Part shown: positions 15,906-23,116 of the stretch, one piece after another
Numbering within the stretch: the first letter of the stretch is position 1
Layout of the letters: each line of letters begins with the position of its first letter
Assembly: GCA_023428515.1 (NCBI GenBank)
Contig: JAEYXI010000194.1
Coordinates: 1 to 27,875 of the forward strand
Direction of reading: 5' to 3'
DNA: 27,875 nucleotides
Source: Pseudomonadota bacterium
GTDB lineage: Bacteria; Pseudomonadota; Alphaproteobacteria; Rhizobiales; Rhizobiaceae
The notes under the pieces: model-generated
Told to the model about the DNA's origin: nothing
The model's database searches: none
The model's input: the letters and a program-made list of their open reading frames with translations, nothing else
Position numbers and translations under genes: made by a program

Positions 15906-16145
15906 ATGAGCACGATGAACATTTCACTGCCCGAAGGCCTCAAAAGTTTCGTCGACCAGCAAGTTTCGGAGCGCGGCTACGCGACGAGCAGCGAATATGT
16001 GCGTGAACTGATTCGCCGCGATCAGGACCGCGCGAGGCTGCGTGGCCTGCTGCTGGAGGGGGCTTCCTCACCCGCCTCGGCGCCGGTCGACGACCGGTAC
16101 TTCGATAGCCTGCGAGCCCGGATAGCCGGTTCAGAGCGTCGGTGA
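15906..16145 (+). CDS. parD: ParD-type antitoxin
   Basis: The 79-residue ribbon-helix-helix protein starts MSTMNISLPEGLKSFVDQQV, then SERGYATSSEYVRELIRRDQ, the standard ParD/CC2985 N-terminal fold that binds DNA as a dimer. The acidic C-terminus (DDRYFDSLRARI) is where ParD proteins bind and neutralise ParE. It overlaps parE by four bases (GTGA). No ribosome site precedes the ATG. The earlier TTG at 15882 lies in the repeat and is rejected. Confidence 0.9.
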   Translation: MSTMNISLPEGLKSFVDQQVSERGYATSSEYVRELIRRDQDRARLRGLLLEGASSPASAPVDDRYFDSLRARIAGSERR

Positions 16146-16483
16146 GCCCAAAGCCTTTCATCCCGCGGCAGCGGGCGCTGCAGGATGTGGACGACGCCCT
16201 TGACCACTATCTGCGCGATGCGAATGGCTCTGTTGCCCTCGGGTTTGTTGACGATCTCCAAGCCACCTATCGACTGATCGCGGAACATCCCGCCTCAGGC
16301 TCACCGCGCTATGCCTATGAGCTCCAGATGGCCGACCTCCGCAGCCTGCGGCTGAAGCGTTATCCCTATCTCGTGTTCTACGTCGAACATCCCGATCACA
16401 TCGAGGTGTGGCGCGTGCTGCATGGGATGCGAGACATCCCGTCCTGGCTCATCGGGCCGGACGGTGACAGAGCGGAACATTAG
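16142..16483 (+). CDS. parE: ParE-type toxin
   Basis: The 113-residue product belongs to the RelE/ParE superfamily; ParE members poison DNA gyrase. The pattern matches: RALQDVDDALDHYL, ALGFVDDLQATYRLIAEHPASGSPRY, LRSLRLKRYPYLVFYVEHPDHIEVWRVLHGMRDIP. It starts with GTG overlapping the parD stop, which couples translation. The pair stabilises plasmids and mobile elements in general. The last 15 residues are an extension of no clear role. Confidence 0.9.
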   Translation: MSPKPFIPRQRALQDVDDALDHYLRDANGSVALGFVDDLQATYRLIAEHPASGSPRYAYELQMADLRSLRLKRYPYLVFYVEHPDHIEVWRVLHGMRDIPSWLIGPDGDRAEH

Positions 16484-16536
16484 GCCGCGCGGACAAAGCG
16501 TGGCTTTCCCCTCGCGGCCCAGGACTTCACCGGAAT

Positions 16537-16560
16537 GAATCGGTCAGGCTCAACCGATTC
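16537..16560. terminator. Possible terminator after parE
   Basis: GAATCGGT (16537-16544) pairs perfectly with ACCGATTC (16553-16560) across an 8-base loop, followed by AAAA on the plus strand. Without a T-run on this strand it is only a weak candidate. The arms contain two GANTC (CcrM) sites. Confidence 0.3.
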
Positions 16561-16606
16561 AAAACTCTGGTTGGACGCGACATGACGCGCGCGCGACTCT
16601 TTGCCC

Positions 16607-16954
16607 ATGATCGCGCAGCCCTACCAGCTCTATGTCGAACGGCGGGACTTGGCCCGGAACATGGCCCGCTATTACATGCTGTCGATCGAACCAACGCTAT
16701 TCGGGGAGGTCTGTCTCACCCGCCGCTGGGGCCGTATCGGCGCGCGCGGGCAGGCGAAGTACCAGTCGTTCGAACGAGAGCAAGACGCCGTCCAGCTATT
16801 TCTAGGGCTGCTGCGCAGCAAGCGAAAACGCGGCTATCGCGTGATTTCCAAAGAGGCGGCGAAGCGTCCGTCAACGCCGGCGTCTTGCGCGCCAGGCGAC
16901 GCTACCGGGAAGTTGCCGCCCAACAACGACACCAGGATGCCCCCGGCCGAATAG
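16607..16954 (+). CDS. WGR-domain protein
   Basis: The 115-residue product carries a WGR domain at residues about 8-80: YMLSIEPTLFGEVCLTRRWGRIGARGQ, then FEREQDAVQLFLGLLRSKRKRGY. The namesake WGR tripeptide is present. WGR domains bind nucleic acid in PARP enzymes and in bacterial proteins; small single-domain forms are common on plasmids, with unknown roles. The C-terminal 30 residues are low-complexity. It converges on the gene ending at 16960, five bases away. There is no obvious ribosome site. Confidence 0.85.
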   Translation: MIAQPYQLYVERRDLARNMARYYMLSIEPTLFGEVCLTRRWGRIGARGQAKYQSFEREQDAVQLFLGLLRSKRKRGYRVISKEAAKRPSTPASCAPGDATGKLPPNNDTRMPPAE

Positions 16955-16959
16955 CTGCC

Positions 16960-17670
16960 CTACCGCGTGAGAACAGGCTCTATCTCTCGGCCGCGCGTCT
17001 GCTGGCGGGCGTGCTGTTGGTACATGTCGCGCAGCATGGCGGTATGCCGATAGGTATCGGGCACGCGCCCCGGCTCTCGTAGATCATCCGCGCTTAGACG
17101 TCGGCGGCCCGCCTCGACGATCTTCACCAGTTCGTCAGCGAGCGTTCGATCCTTCTGCAAAACCTCGACGGCCCGGCCGACAGGCTGGGTGAGCACGACC
17201 GCCAGTTCGCGCGAGGGCGCCGGAATCGCGGTCGCGAGCCGGATTTGTTCCTCGCGGTGTGCGCGGTGGATCTCGGCGCGCTCATAGGCGAGGGCGTCGC
17301 CATATTTCTCGACGGCGATAGCTAGGTCGACCACGGCGCCCCTGGCCTCGCGCCGCTCATCGTCCTCTTTCCGCCAGAAGGTGCCCGCTCGGCCGGGAAG
17401 GGCGCCGATTGCTTCGGGATCGGCCTCGATGGATCTGGCGCGCTCGCGCGCCGTGGCGGCGGGGTTGTCTGTCGCAGCAATGGCATCCAGCGTCGCCTGG
17501 ATTGCCGCTCTGTCCCGATAGGCGAGTTCGCTGAGACCTTCAGCGGTGACGCGCGCGCCCTGCGCCCTGGGCGCTTCTCGTGCCCGCTGCTGAATCTCGG
17601 TCTCAGAAAGGTCCGGCAGCTTTTCCGACGCCATCAGCGTCGGGGCGATCGTGTAGGACTGCGCGATCAT
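16960..17670 (-). CDS. Separate BID-like module protein downstream of traA
   Basis: I do not know a name for this 236-residue protein. Residues about 55-162 resemble the repeat module in the TraA C-terminus: EADPEAIGALPG (Pro85), a charged helix ERREARGAVVDLAIAVEKYG, then LATAIPAPSRE. The same order occurs in both TraA copies (see 17990 and 18820). The C-terminal tail is arginine-rich (RQQTRGREIEPVLTR). In alphaproteobacterial relaxases and Bartonella effectors such a BID domain plus charged tail is a type IV secretion signal. The start at 17670 has gagagg upstream, and the gene begins 25 bases beyond the traA stop in a different frame, so it is not a simple broken piece of traA. Transfer through the conjugation machinery is inference. 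Confidence 0.72.
   Translation of the reverse strand: MIAQSYTIAPTLMASEKLPDLSETEIQQRAREAPRAQGARVTAEGLSELAYRDRAAIQATLDAIAATDNPAATARERARSIEADPEAIGALPGRAGTFWRKEDDERREARGAVVDLAIAVEKYGDALAYERAEIHRAHREEQIRLATAIPAPSRELAVVLTQPVGRAVEVLQKDRTLADELVKIVEAGRRRLSADDLREPGRVPDTYRHTAMLRDMYQQHARQQTRGREIEPVLTR
17185..17505 (-). repeat. BID-like module, copy 3 (in the separate gene)
   Basis: The anchor proline of PEAIG is at 17418, 814 bases from the matching residue of copy 2. This copy is the most diverged and lacks part of the linker that follows copies 1 and 2. Confidence 0.55.
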
Positions 17671-17695
17671 CTTGAACCTCTCCCTATGGCGTGGG

Positions 17696-20600
17696 TCACA
17701 TGCTGGGCGTGATGCCGCGTGCCTGACCACGCTGCAGCCGCTCCTGCTCATGTTGGAGATTATGGCCGGCGGTGACGGTGGCGCTCGTCGCGGTCATCAC
17801 CGGGCGCGTGGCGGCGAGGCGGTCGCGCTGCTCGGCCGGGAGGCGATGCACCAGCTCGTGATCCTTGGCACCCGCGTAGTTGCCGAACCGGGCACGGAGC
17901 GCCTTGTCCACCTGGGCAATCTCGGCGCGTACCTCAAGGCTCATGCCGGCAACGGCCTTCTGACGCGCGGGCGTGTCGGTCGCGGCCCACACCTGGTCGA
18001 TGGCGCCCTGTGTGGCCGGCGTAAAGCCCGGCACCTCGATCGCCATGCGGGAACGGTTCTCGGTCTCTGCCTTGATCTCCTGCGCGCGATAGTTTGTGAG
18101 ATTGCTTTGAAGAGCAAACGCGACCGCGCTCACCTGAGCGACGGCATCAAGCGCGGCTTTGCGCTCGGCGCCGGCGGCGCTGAAGCGGTCAAGCATGCGC
18201 CCCGAACCGCGAAGCTCTCCGAAAGCTTCCGGCCCTTGAGTGATCTCAGAGCGCAATCGCTCTCCCGTGCCAGCCTCGACACGCGCGCGGATCGCGGCGA
18301 CCGCCCGGGCCGGATCGACCCACACCCTGCGGGCCTCGGCCGAAAGTTCGGCAAGATCCTTCTCGATATGCGCATGCGCCCAGGCGCGCCGGGTTGCGAC
18401 CTGCTCGATGCTCTCGCTGAAGTGGGTGACGGCCGCGAACATCGGGGCGGGCTTCTCGGCCGGCGCCGGGGCGGCCGGGGTGGCGGTGACGGCCGGCGCC
18501 GCCGGCACCTGGCCGACCTTCGCCACCTGAGCCTGCTCGCGCCTCTCGACATAGTGCAGGGCGGCCGACACCGCCCGAACCTCGGACAGGCGCGGCGCCC
18601 CATCGGCAAGCGCCTTTCTCCCCTCGGCCGGCGTGCGCTCATTGATCGTGCGCGCGGCCAGCTCGTCGGCCCGGTCTGTGAATGCGGCAGCGCCGTAGCG
18701 TGCACTGAGCGCGTTGTTCACGGCGCGGATTTCCGCGGTGAGGCCGGCATCCTGGCGCAGCATGTCCACACCCTTGCGCCACGCATCCTCGCCCCCCTGC
18801 TGGCGCAGGTTCCGCAGCGTGTCGATCTGCTCGACGGCTCTTTGTGAAAGCGCCGGAATGGCGACACTCATCGCCTCGCGCCGACGCTCCTCGGCCGCGA
18901 CATGGCGGGCCTCGCTGTTGCGCCAGGCAATGGCCTGCATGCGGGCGAGCGTCGCCACCTCGGGGACCGCAAGCATGGCTTCCTCACGCTGCGAGCGGGC
19001 CGCGCGACCGTCAATGAGACGGCTCGATCCGCGCACCTGGCCGAAGCTCTGCGGGCGCTGAACGACCTGTTCAGACAGTCGCGCCGTGTCACCCTGCAAG
19101 CGCAGCGCCGCACCCCTGATCGCCTGCCGCGCGCCCTCGGGGTTGCGGTAGATCCGCGCCAGCCGGGCGGTCAGTTCGGCGTCATTACCGCGCGCCTCGG
19201 CACTCTGCACGAAGCGCGCGCGAGCGACGTCGATCAGCGGCTCGGCATGCTCCCTCACACCCGCAATGAGGGCGGGACGCTCGGGCCCGATGCGATCCTC
19301 GGCGGCGACCCTGGGAGTGTCGGCCGTGAGGGCGGGGGCGGCATCCGCCGCGCAGCCGATGCCGATCCGGTGGAATGCGTGCTCGGCACGGCTCCACAGA
19401 TCCGCGAGCGCCTCGCGATGCTGGGCCAGCCGGGCGGCCTGCTTCTCGACAACGGCCGCGAGCGCCGGCCCGATGTCGCGCAACACCTCGAAGCCGCGAC
19501 GCTCCAGGAAGGCGTTCGCGTGATCGCGGTACAGCGGCTCATTCTCAAAATCGAGCGTCGTCGTCTTGGCGCCGGAACGCGAGAGCTGCTTTTCGATCTG
19601 CTCAAAGGTCACGCTCGCCGCATCGCGAACCTGCCACTCATTGCGATGGGTGAGCGTGCCATCGGGAAGGGTGACGGGCTGGGAGCCGAGGTGCTGAAGC
19701 TCGATCTTCGCGCCGGCCTCGGGCTGGCTTGCCGCCATCGCGCGCTCAAGGTCGACACCCCACACCGTGTTGCGCGCCCCCTTGTCGTTCTCCAGCATCA
19801 CGAAGTAGCTCATCTTGTTCGACGACTCGTGCTCATAGGGCGCAGCGCCGTGCGCGACGAGGCGGCCCGCGCGCGGGTTCACGAACTCGTCCTGCGCCGC
19901 GTACATGGTGACGCTGTCGCGATGACGGCTCATCGCCACATAGGTCAGATGCTGGTCCATCATTGAGGAAGCCAGCACGAAGGCATGATCGACGGTCGCG
20001 CCCTGCGATTTGTGAATCGTCGTCGCATAGCCGTGGTCGATGTTGCGATAGGTGCCCGTGGTGAACGTCACCTCGCGGCCGGCATCGAGACGAACGGTCA
20101 GGCGCGGTTTGCCCGCGTCGTCGGTGGTCGCAATGACCGTTCCGAGCATGCCGTTCTTGACGCTCTGACGCTCCAGCTGCGGCGCGGTCGGCTCAACAAA
20201 GCTCGCATTCTCCAGAAACAGAAGTCGGTCGCCGGCGGCGAACTCGCGCGTGCCCGACTGCGTGGTGAAGCTGCGCGCCTCGGACAGTTCGCCGGCCTGC
20301 TGAAGCACGCCGCGCAGGCTGTCATTGAGCGCGCGCACATTCGCATTGGTGTGCGCCAGAACGATCAGCTCATCGCCGCGTAGCGCCTCGCCCTTCGCTT
20401 CCTTCTGCGCCTTCACCTCGGCCCGCCGCTGCGTCCAGTCCGCTACCAGCGCGGCCCGTGCCGTGTCCTGTGTGTCGGCCTGCCGGATGGCGCCACGCTC
20501 ATTATAGGCGGCGAGCGCCTGGCCGAACTGCTCCGCATTGCCGCTGGCGAAGTTGCGGGACGCCTCCTGCATCCAGTCTTCGCGCTGGCGGCGCACGCCG

Positions 20601-22219
20601 ACAAGGTGCTTCGCCCCGATACGGTCAATGATGGCGCGGAACGCCGCGCCCGCCTGGATCGGCTGGAGCTGCTGCGCATCGCCCACAAGCACCAGTTTCG
20701 CGCCGGCCTCTTCCACGGCAGTGACGAACCGCGCCAGCTGGCGCGACGACACCATGCCGGCCTCGTCGATCACGAAGACATCGCCCTTCTGGAGCGGCGC
20801 GTTGCCGTTCTTCCACGCCAGCTCCCACGCCGCCAGCGTGCGCGAAGCGATGCCGGCACTTTCCTCAAGACCTTCCGCCGCCTTGCCGGAGAGAGCCGCA
20901 CCGAACACCCGGCGCCCCTCATCCGTCCACGCCACCCGGGCCGCTTCCAGCAGGGTCGATTTGCCGGCGCCGGCATAGCCGACGACGGCGGCAATGGCGC
21001 TATTGCCGGTGACGTGACGCACCGCCTCGACCTGTTCGTCATCGAAGCGGAAGGGGCGAGAAGCGTCCTTTGTCTCGACCGCGCGAACGGCCTTCATCAC
21101 CACCTTGTCGCTGACGCCGAAACGACGAACAGCGGCGAGCCGGTCGGCGGCTTCCGCCATCCCATGCTCGACCTTCATCATCTCGCGCGTGGTGTAGATG
21201 GCAGGTTCGGCCTTGCGCCCGCTCACCTTGTCTGCCGGCACGGCCGGGCGCAACAGGCACAGTTCGGGGCTCTGCAGAACGGCGGCCTTGATGTTCTGGA
21301 ACACTGCGATGTCGTCGACATGGCGATGAAGCGCGCGGGCGATATCCTGTTCTGTGAATGTCGACTGCTGGTCGCTTATCAGCGTGATAAGCTGGGACGG
21401 ATCGGCCGCAATTCGGTCGGCGGTCTGCTGACGTTCGGCCTCGCGCGCCGGCGCGAAGTGTGTCGCCTTGCCCTCGCGCACGAGCGCCGCGAGTGTCGTT
21501 CCCAGATGGCGCTGAGGCTTGATGTCGAGCCCGCGTTCCACATAGGAGCGCATGTCGATCTGTATGTCGTGGCCGGCAAGCGCCAGGTGGCGGTTCGCCG
21601 TCTCGGCCCATCCGAGTTTCCACGTCCGATCGACCGAACGCTCTCCGACAAACTTGCGATAGACGATCTGTCCCTCCGGCCGCGCGGCGGTCGCGACGCG
21701 CAAGGGGTTGCCGTCTTCGCCAAGCACCGGGCTGACCTTCGGGCCGAACCCTTCAGCGGTAAGGGGACGGATCGTATGCATCAGATGCACATGCGGGTTG
21801 TCCTTGGTCCCGTGGATCACCCAATCCGCAACGATGCCCTGCGAAGTCAGGTGCGTTTCGACGAACTCGCGCACGAGGGCGATGTTCTGGTCGAGCGACA
21901 GCTCCACCGGGAGCGCCAACAACAGCTCTCGGGCGAGCTGGGCATCGGCGCGCACTTCCACGCCCTGGGCCGCGTTCCAGATTTCCTCACTGGCCTTGGC
22001 GATCGAGCGGCCCTCGACAAGCGCCCGCATCCATTCCGGCGCATCGGGGGGCAGGCTGATCTCTTCATGATCGAGGTCGCGGGCCTTGTGGGTGAAGGAC
22101 ACCGGCTTATCGAGGCGCCTGTCCGTCATGGCCGCACGATGACGATACGCGGCGGCGGCGACGGCACTGCCGCCCTTTCCGCTGCCAACGAATGTGAACC
22201 GTGCGTACCCGATCGCCAT
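17696..22219 (-). CDS. traA: Ti-type conjugative relaxase/helicase TraA
   Basis: TraA nicks oriT, stays bound to the 5' end and unwinds the strand during conjugation. The product has 1507 residues. The MOBQ relaxase domain starts MAIGYARFTFVGSGKGG, then SAVAAAAYR, and has the metal-binding H143-V-H145 in DNPHVHLMHTIR. The helicase domain has Walker A GYAGAGKST at 414-422, Walker B VFVIDEAGM, LVLVGDAQQLQPI and a late HKSQGATVDHAF / YVAMSRHRD motif. Residues about 1015-1133 and 1291-1410 are two copies of a BID-like module. It ends in a basic tail (ERLQRGQARGITPSM). ATG 22219 has aggg six bases upstream and matches the family's usual MAI start. It diverges from traC across a Ti-like oriT. traF and traB, which follow traA on Ti plasmids, are absent. 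Confidence 0.95.
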   Translation of the reverse strand: MAIGYARFTFVGSGKGGSAVAAAAYRHRAAMTDRRLDKPVSFTHKARDLDHEEISLPPDAPEWMRALVEGRSIAKASEEIWNAAQGVEVRADAQLARELLLALPVELSLDQNIALVREFVETHLTSQGIVADWVIHGTKDNPHVHLMHTIRPLTAEGFGPKVSPVLGEDGNPLRVATAARPEGQIVYRKFVGERSVDRTWKLGWAETANRHLALAGHDIQIDMRSYVERGLDIKPQRHLGTTLAALVREGKATHFAPAREAERQQTADRIAADPSQLITLISDQQSTFTEQDIARALHRHVDDIAVFQNIKAAVLQSPELCLLRPAVPADKVSGRKAEPAIYTTREMMKVEHGMAEAADRLAAVRRFGVSDKVVMKAVRAVETKDASRPFRFDDEQVEAVRHVTGNSAIAAVVGYAGAGKSTLLEAARVAWTDEGRRVFGAALSGKAAEGLEESAGIASRTLAAWELAWKNGNAPLQKGDVFVIDEAGMVSSRQLARFVTAVEEAGAKLVLVGDAQQLQPIQAGAAFRAIIDRIGAKHLVGVRRQREDWMQEASRNFASGNAEQFGQALAAYNERGAIRQADTQDTARAALVADWTQRRAEVKAQKEAKGEALRGDELIVLAHTNANVRALNDSLRGVLQQAGELSEARSFTTQSGTREFAAGDRLLFLENASFVEPTAPQLERQSVKNGMLGTVIATTDDAGKPRLTVRLDAGREVTFTTGTYRNIDHGYATTIHKSQGATVDHAFVLASSMMDQHLTYVAMSRHRDSVTMYAAQDEFVNPRAGRLVAHGAAPYEHESSNKMSYFVMLENDKGARNTVWGVDLERAMAASQPEAGAKIELQHLGSQPVTLPDGTLTHRNEWQVRDAASVTFEQIEKQLSRSGAKTTTLDFENEPLYRDHANAFLERRGFEVLRDIGPALAAVVEKQAARLAQHREALADLWSRAEHAFHRIGIGCAADAAPALTADTPRVAAEDRIGPERPALIAGVREHAEPLIDVARARFVQSAEARGNDAELTARLARIYRNPEGARQAIRGAALRLQGDTARLSEQVVQRPQSFGQVRGSSRLIDGRAARSQREEAMLAVPEVATLARMQAIAWRNSEARHVAAEERRREAMSVAIPALSQRAVEQIDTLRNLRQQGGEDAWRKGVDMLRQDAGLTAEIRAVNNALSARYGAAAFTDRADELAARTINERTPAEGRKALADGAPRLSEVRAVSAALHYVERREQAQVAKVGQVPAAPAVTATPAAPAPAEKPAPMFAAVTHFSESIEQVATRRAWAHAHIEKDLAELSAEARRVWVDPARAVAAIRARVEAGTGERLRSEITQGPEAFGELRGSGRMLDRFSAAGAERKAALDAVAQVSAVAFALQSNLTNYRAQEIKAETENRSRMAIEVPGFTPATQGAIDQVWAATDTPARQKAVAGMSLEVRAEIAQVDKALRARFGNYAGAKDHELVHRLPAEQRDRLAATRPVMTATSATVTAGHNLQHEQERLQRGQARGITPSM
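17990..18345 (-). repeat. BID-like module, copy 2 (TraA ~1291-1410)
   Basis: Its landmarks are GPEAFGELRGSGR (Pro1330), AALDAVAQVSAVAFALQSN and MAIEVPGFTPATQ. It aligns with copy 1 over its full length and into the following linker (AIDQVW..., ALRARFGNYAG). Confidence 0.7.
18820..19175 (-). repeat. BID-like module, copy 1 (TraA ~1015-1133)
   Basis: Its landmarks are RPQSFGQVRGSSR (Pro1056), AMLAVPEVATLARMQAIAWRN and MSVAIPALSQRAV. The anchor proline is 822 bases from that of copy 2. Confidence 0.7.
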
Positions 22220-22246
22220 GGGGCACCCTAGCACCAATAACCGCAT

Positions 22247-22273
22247 TGTCGCAACGCGACAGATATTGCGCTT
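22247..22273 (-). other. oriT: Ti-like origin of transfer (oriT) core
   Basis: On the minus strand, AAGCGCAATATCTGTCGC is followed by GTT and GCGACA. This is an inverted repeat TGTCGC/GCGACA (22247-22261) next to a GCGCAATAT nick-region motif. The order and sequence resemble the oriT of Ti plasmids (GGGCGCAATTATACGTCGC...). It sits between traA and traC, where Ti plasmids have oriT. The nick site itself cannot be fixed from sequence. Confidence 0.72.
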
Positions 22274-22282
22274 GTAGTCTTC

Positions 22283-22397
22283 GTGGGCAAGCCCACTCCG
22301 CTCCAAGAGCCGGCACCTGTGCCGGCGATGGTCGCCCGAAAAGCGACCCTGAAAAAAGAAACGATCTAGATCCTGTATAGCTCGCCCAAATGTTTGG
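22283..22397. repeat. Cluster of inverted repeats between oriT and traC
   Basis: Five dyads lie in 115 bases: GTGGGC/GCCCAC (22283-22296), GCCGGCAC/GTGCCGGC (22309-22326), GGTCGC/GCGACC (22330-22348), GATCTAGATC (22363-22372) and CCAAA/TTTGG (22386-22397). They may be binding sites for TraC/TraD or terminators; I see no TraR-type tra box. Confidence 0.6.
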
Positions 22398-22462
22398 AGA
22401 GCGCGTATTGCTCATTTACAGTCGTGCCACTGCCTTCGAGACAAGAAAGGAAAGATGTTCCG

Positions 22463-22759
22463 ATGAGCCGTGCGCGAGCGAACAGTAAACGGGCCAGCAT
22501 CCTCGATATCGATGCTCAGATCATGGAGCTTCAACGCAAGCGCAAGGAACTGCAGGCGAAGCAGGCCGAACGCCTCGGCCGCATCGCCATGGCGGCCGGG
22601 CTGGGCGAATTCGAGCTGAACGATGACGAGATGCGCGGCGCCTTCGTCGAGCTGGCGGCGCGATTTCGCGCCAGGGCGGAGCAGGGGGAGCCGGCTCCTG
22701 GGCGCACCCTCGGCGGGACCGTCACGGCGGCGATCCCCGAACTCTCTCCGGCAAATTGA
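22463..22759 (+). CDS. traC: Conjugal transfer protein TraC
   Basis: The 98-residue product is an accessory DNA-processing protein of Ti-type systems that acts with TraA at oriT. Its N-terminal half is a basic coiled coil (ILDIDAQIMELQRKRKELQAK), followed by RIAMAAGLGEFELNDDEMRGAFVELAARFR, the typical TraC pattern. The start has aggaaag upstream and lies 243 bases from the divergent traA start. It is the first gene of traC-traD-traG. Confidence 0.86.
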   Translation: MSRARANSKRASILDIDAQIMELQRKRKELQAKQAERLGRIAMAAGLGEFELNDDEMRGAFVELAARFRARAEQGEPAPGRTLGGTVTAAIPELSPAN

Positions 22760-22799
22760 CCGCGCCATCTTCAAGCTGAAGCAACGCAGGGCGGGGCTC

Positions 22800-23045
22800 A
22801 TGAGTGACGATCGGCGTCGGGACACGCGCGAGAAGATCGCCCTGGGCGGTCTGGTGGTGAAGGCCGGACTTCGCCAAGCGGATCGCGCCTTCATCCTCGG
22901 TGCTCTGCTGAGCGCGGCTCGGCTGAAGCCGAACGATCCACGCTGGCGCGAACTGCGCGCCCTCGGCGGCGCGGCCTTCGGGGACGCGACGCCGGCCACT
23001 GACGAGGGCGAACCGCCCGAGGCGACACCGCCACTCCTGAGCTGA
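22800..23045 (+). CDS. traD: Conjugal transfer protein TraD
   Basis: The 81-residue product contains the family signature DTREKIALGGLVVKAGLRQADRAFILGALLSAA. It is a small accessory protein of Ti-type transfer, of poorly known function. I chose ATG 22800, preceded by gggcgggg. The frame also continues upstream (IDRAIFKLKQRR) to a possible ATT start that would abut the traC stop, so the true start may be earlier. It lies between traC and traG on one transcript. Confidence 0.85.
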   Translation: MSDDRRRDTREKIALGGLVVKAGLRQADRAFILGALLSAARLKPNDPRWRELRALGGAAFGDATPATDEGEPPEATPPLLS

Positions 23046-23116
23046 TCGAGGCGGGCCGGCGCTGCGCAGTGGATGACGCGGCGCCGGCCTCGCCGGGCGC
23101 GTTTTCGAGGAACGAC

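Noticed and set aside
20606..22231. 541-codon plus-strand frame inside traA
   Set aside because: It lies antisense to the relaxase/helicase motifs of TraA, and its sequence shows no domain pattern.
22350..22462. TraR-type quorum-sensing tra box before traC
   Set aside because: No 18-base dyad resembling a tra box is present; GATCTAGATC alone is too short.
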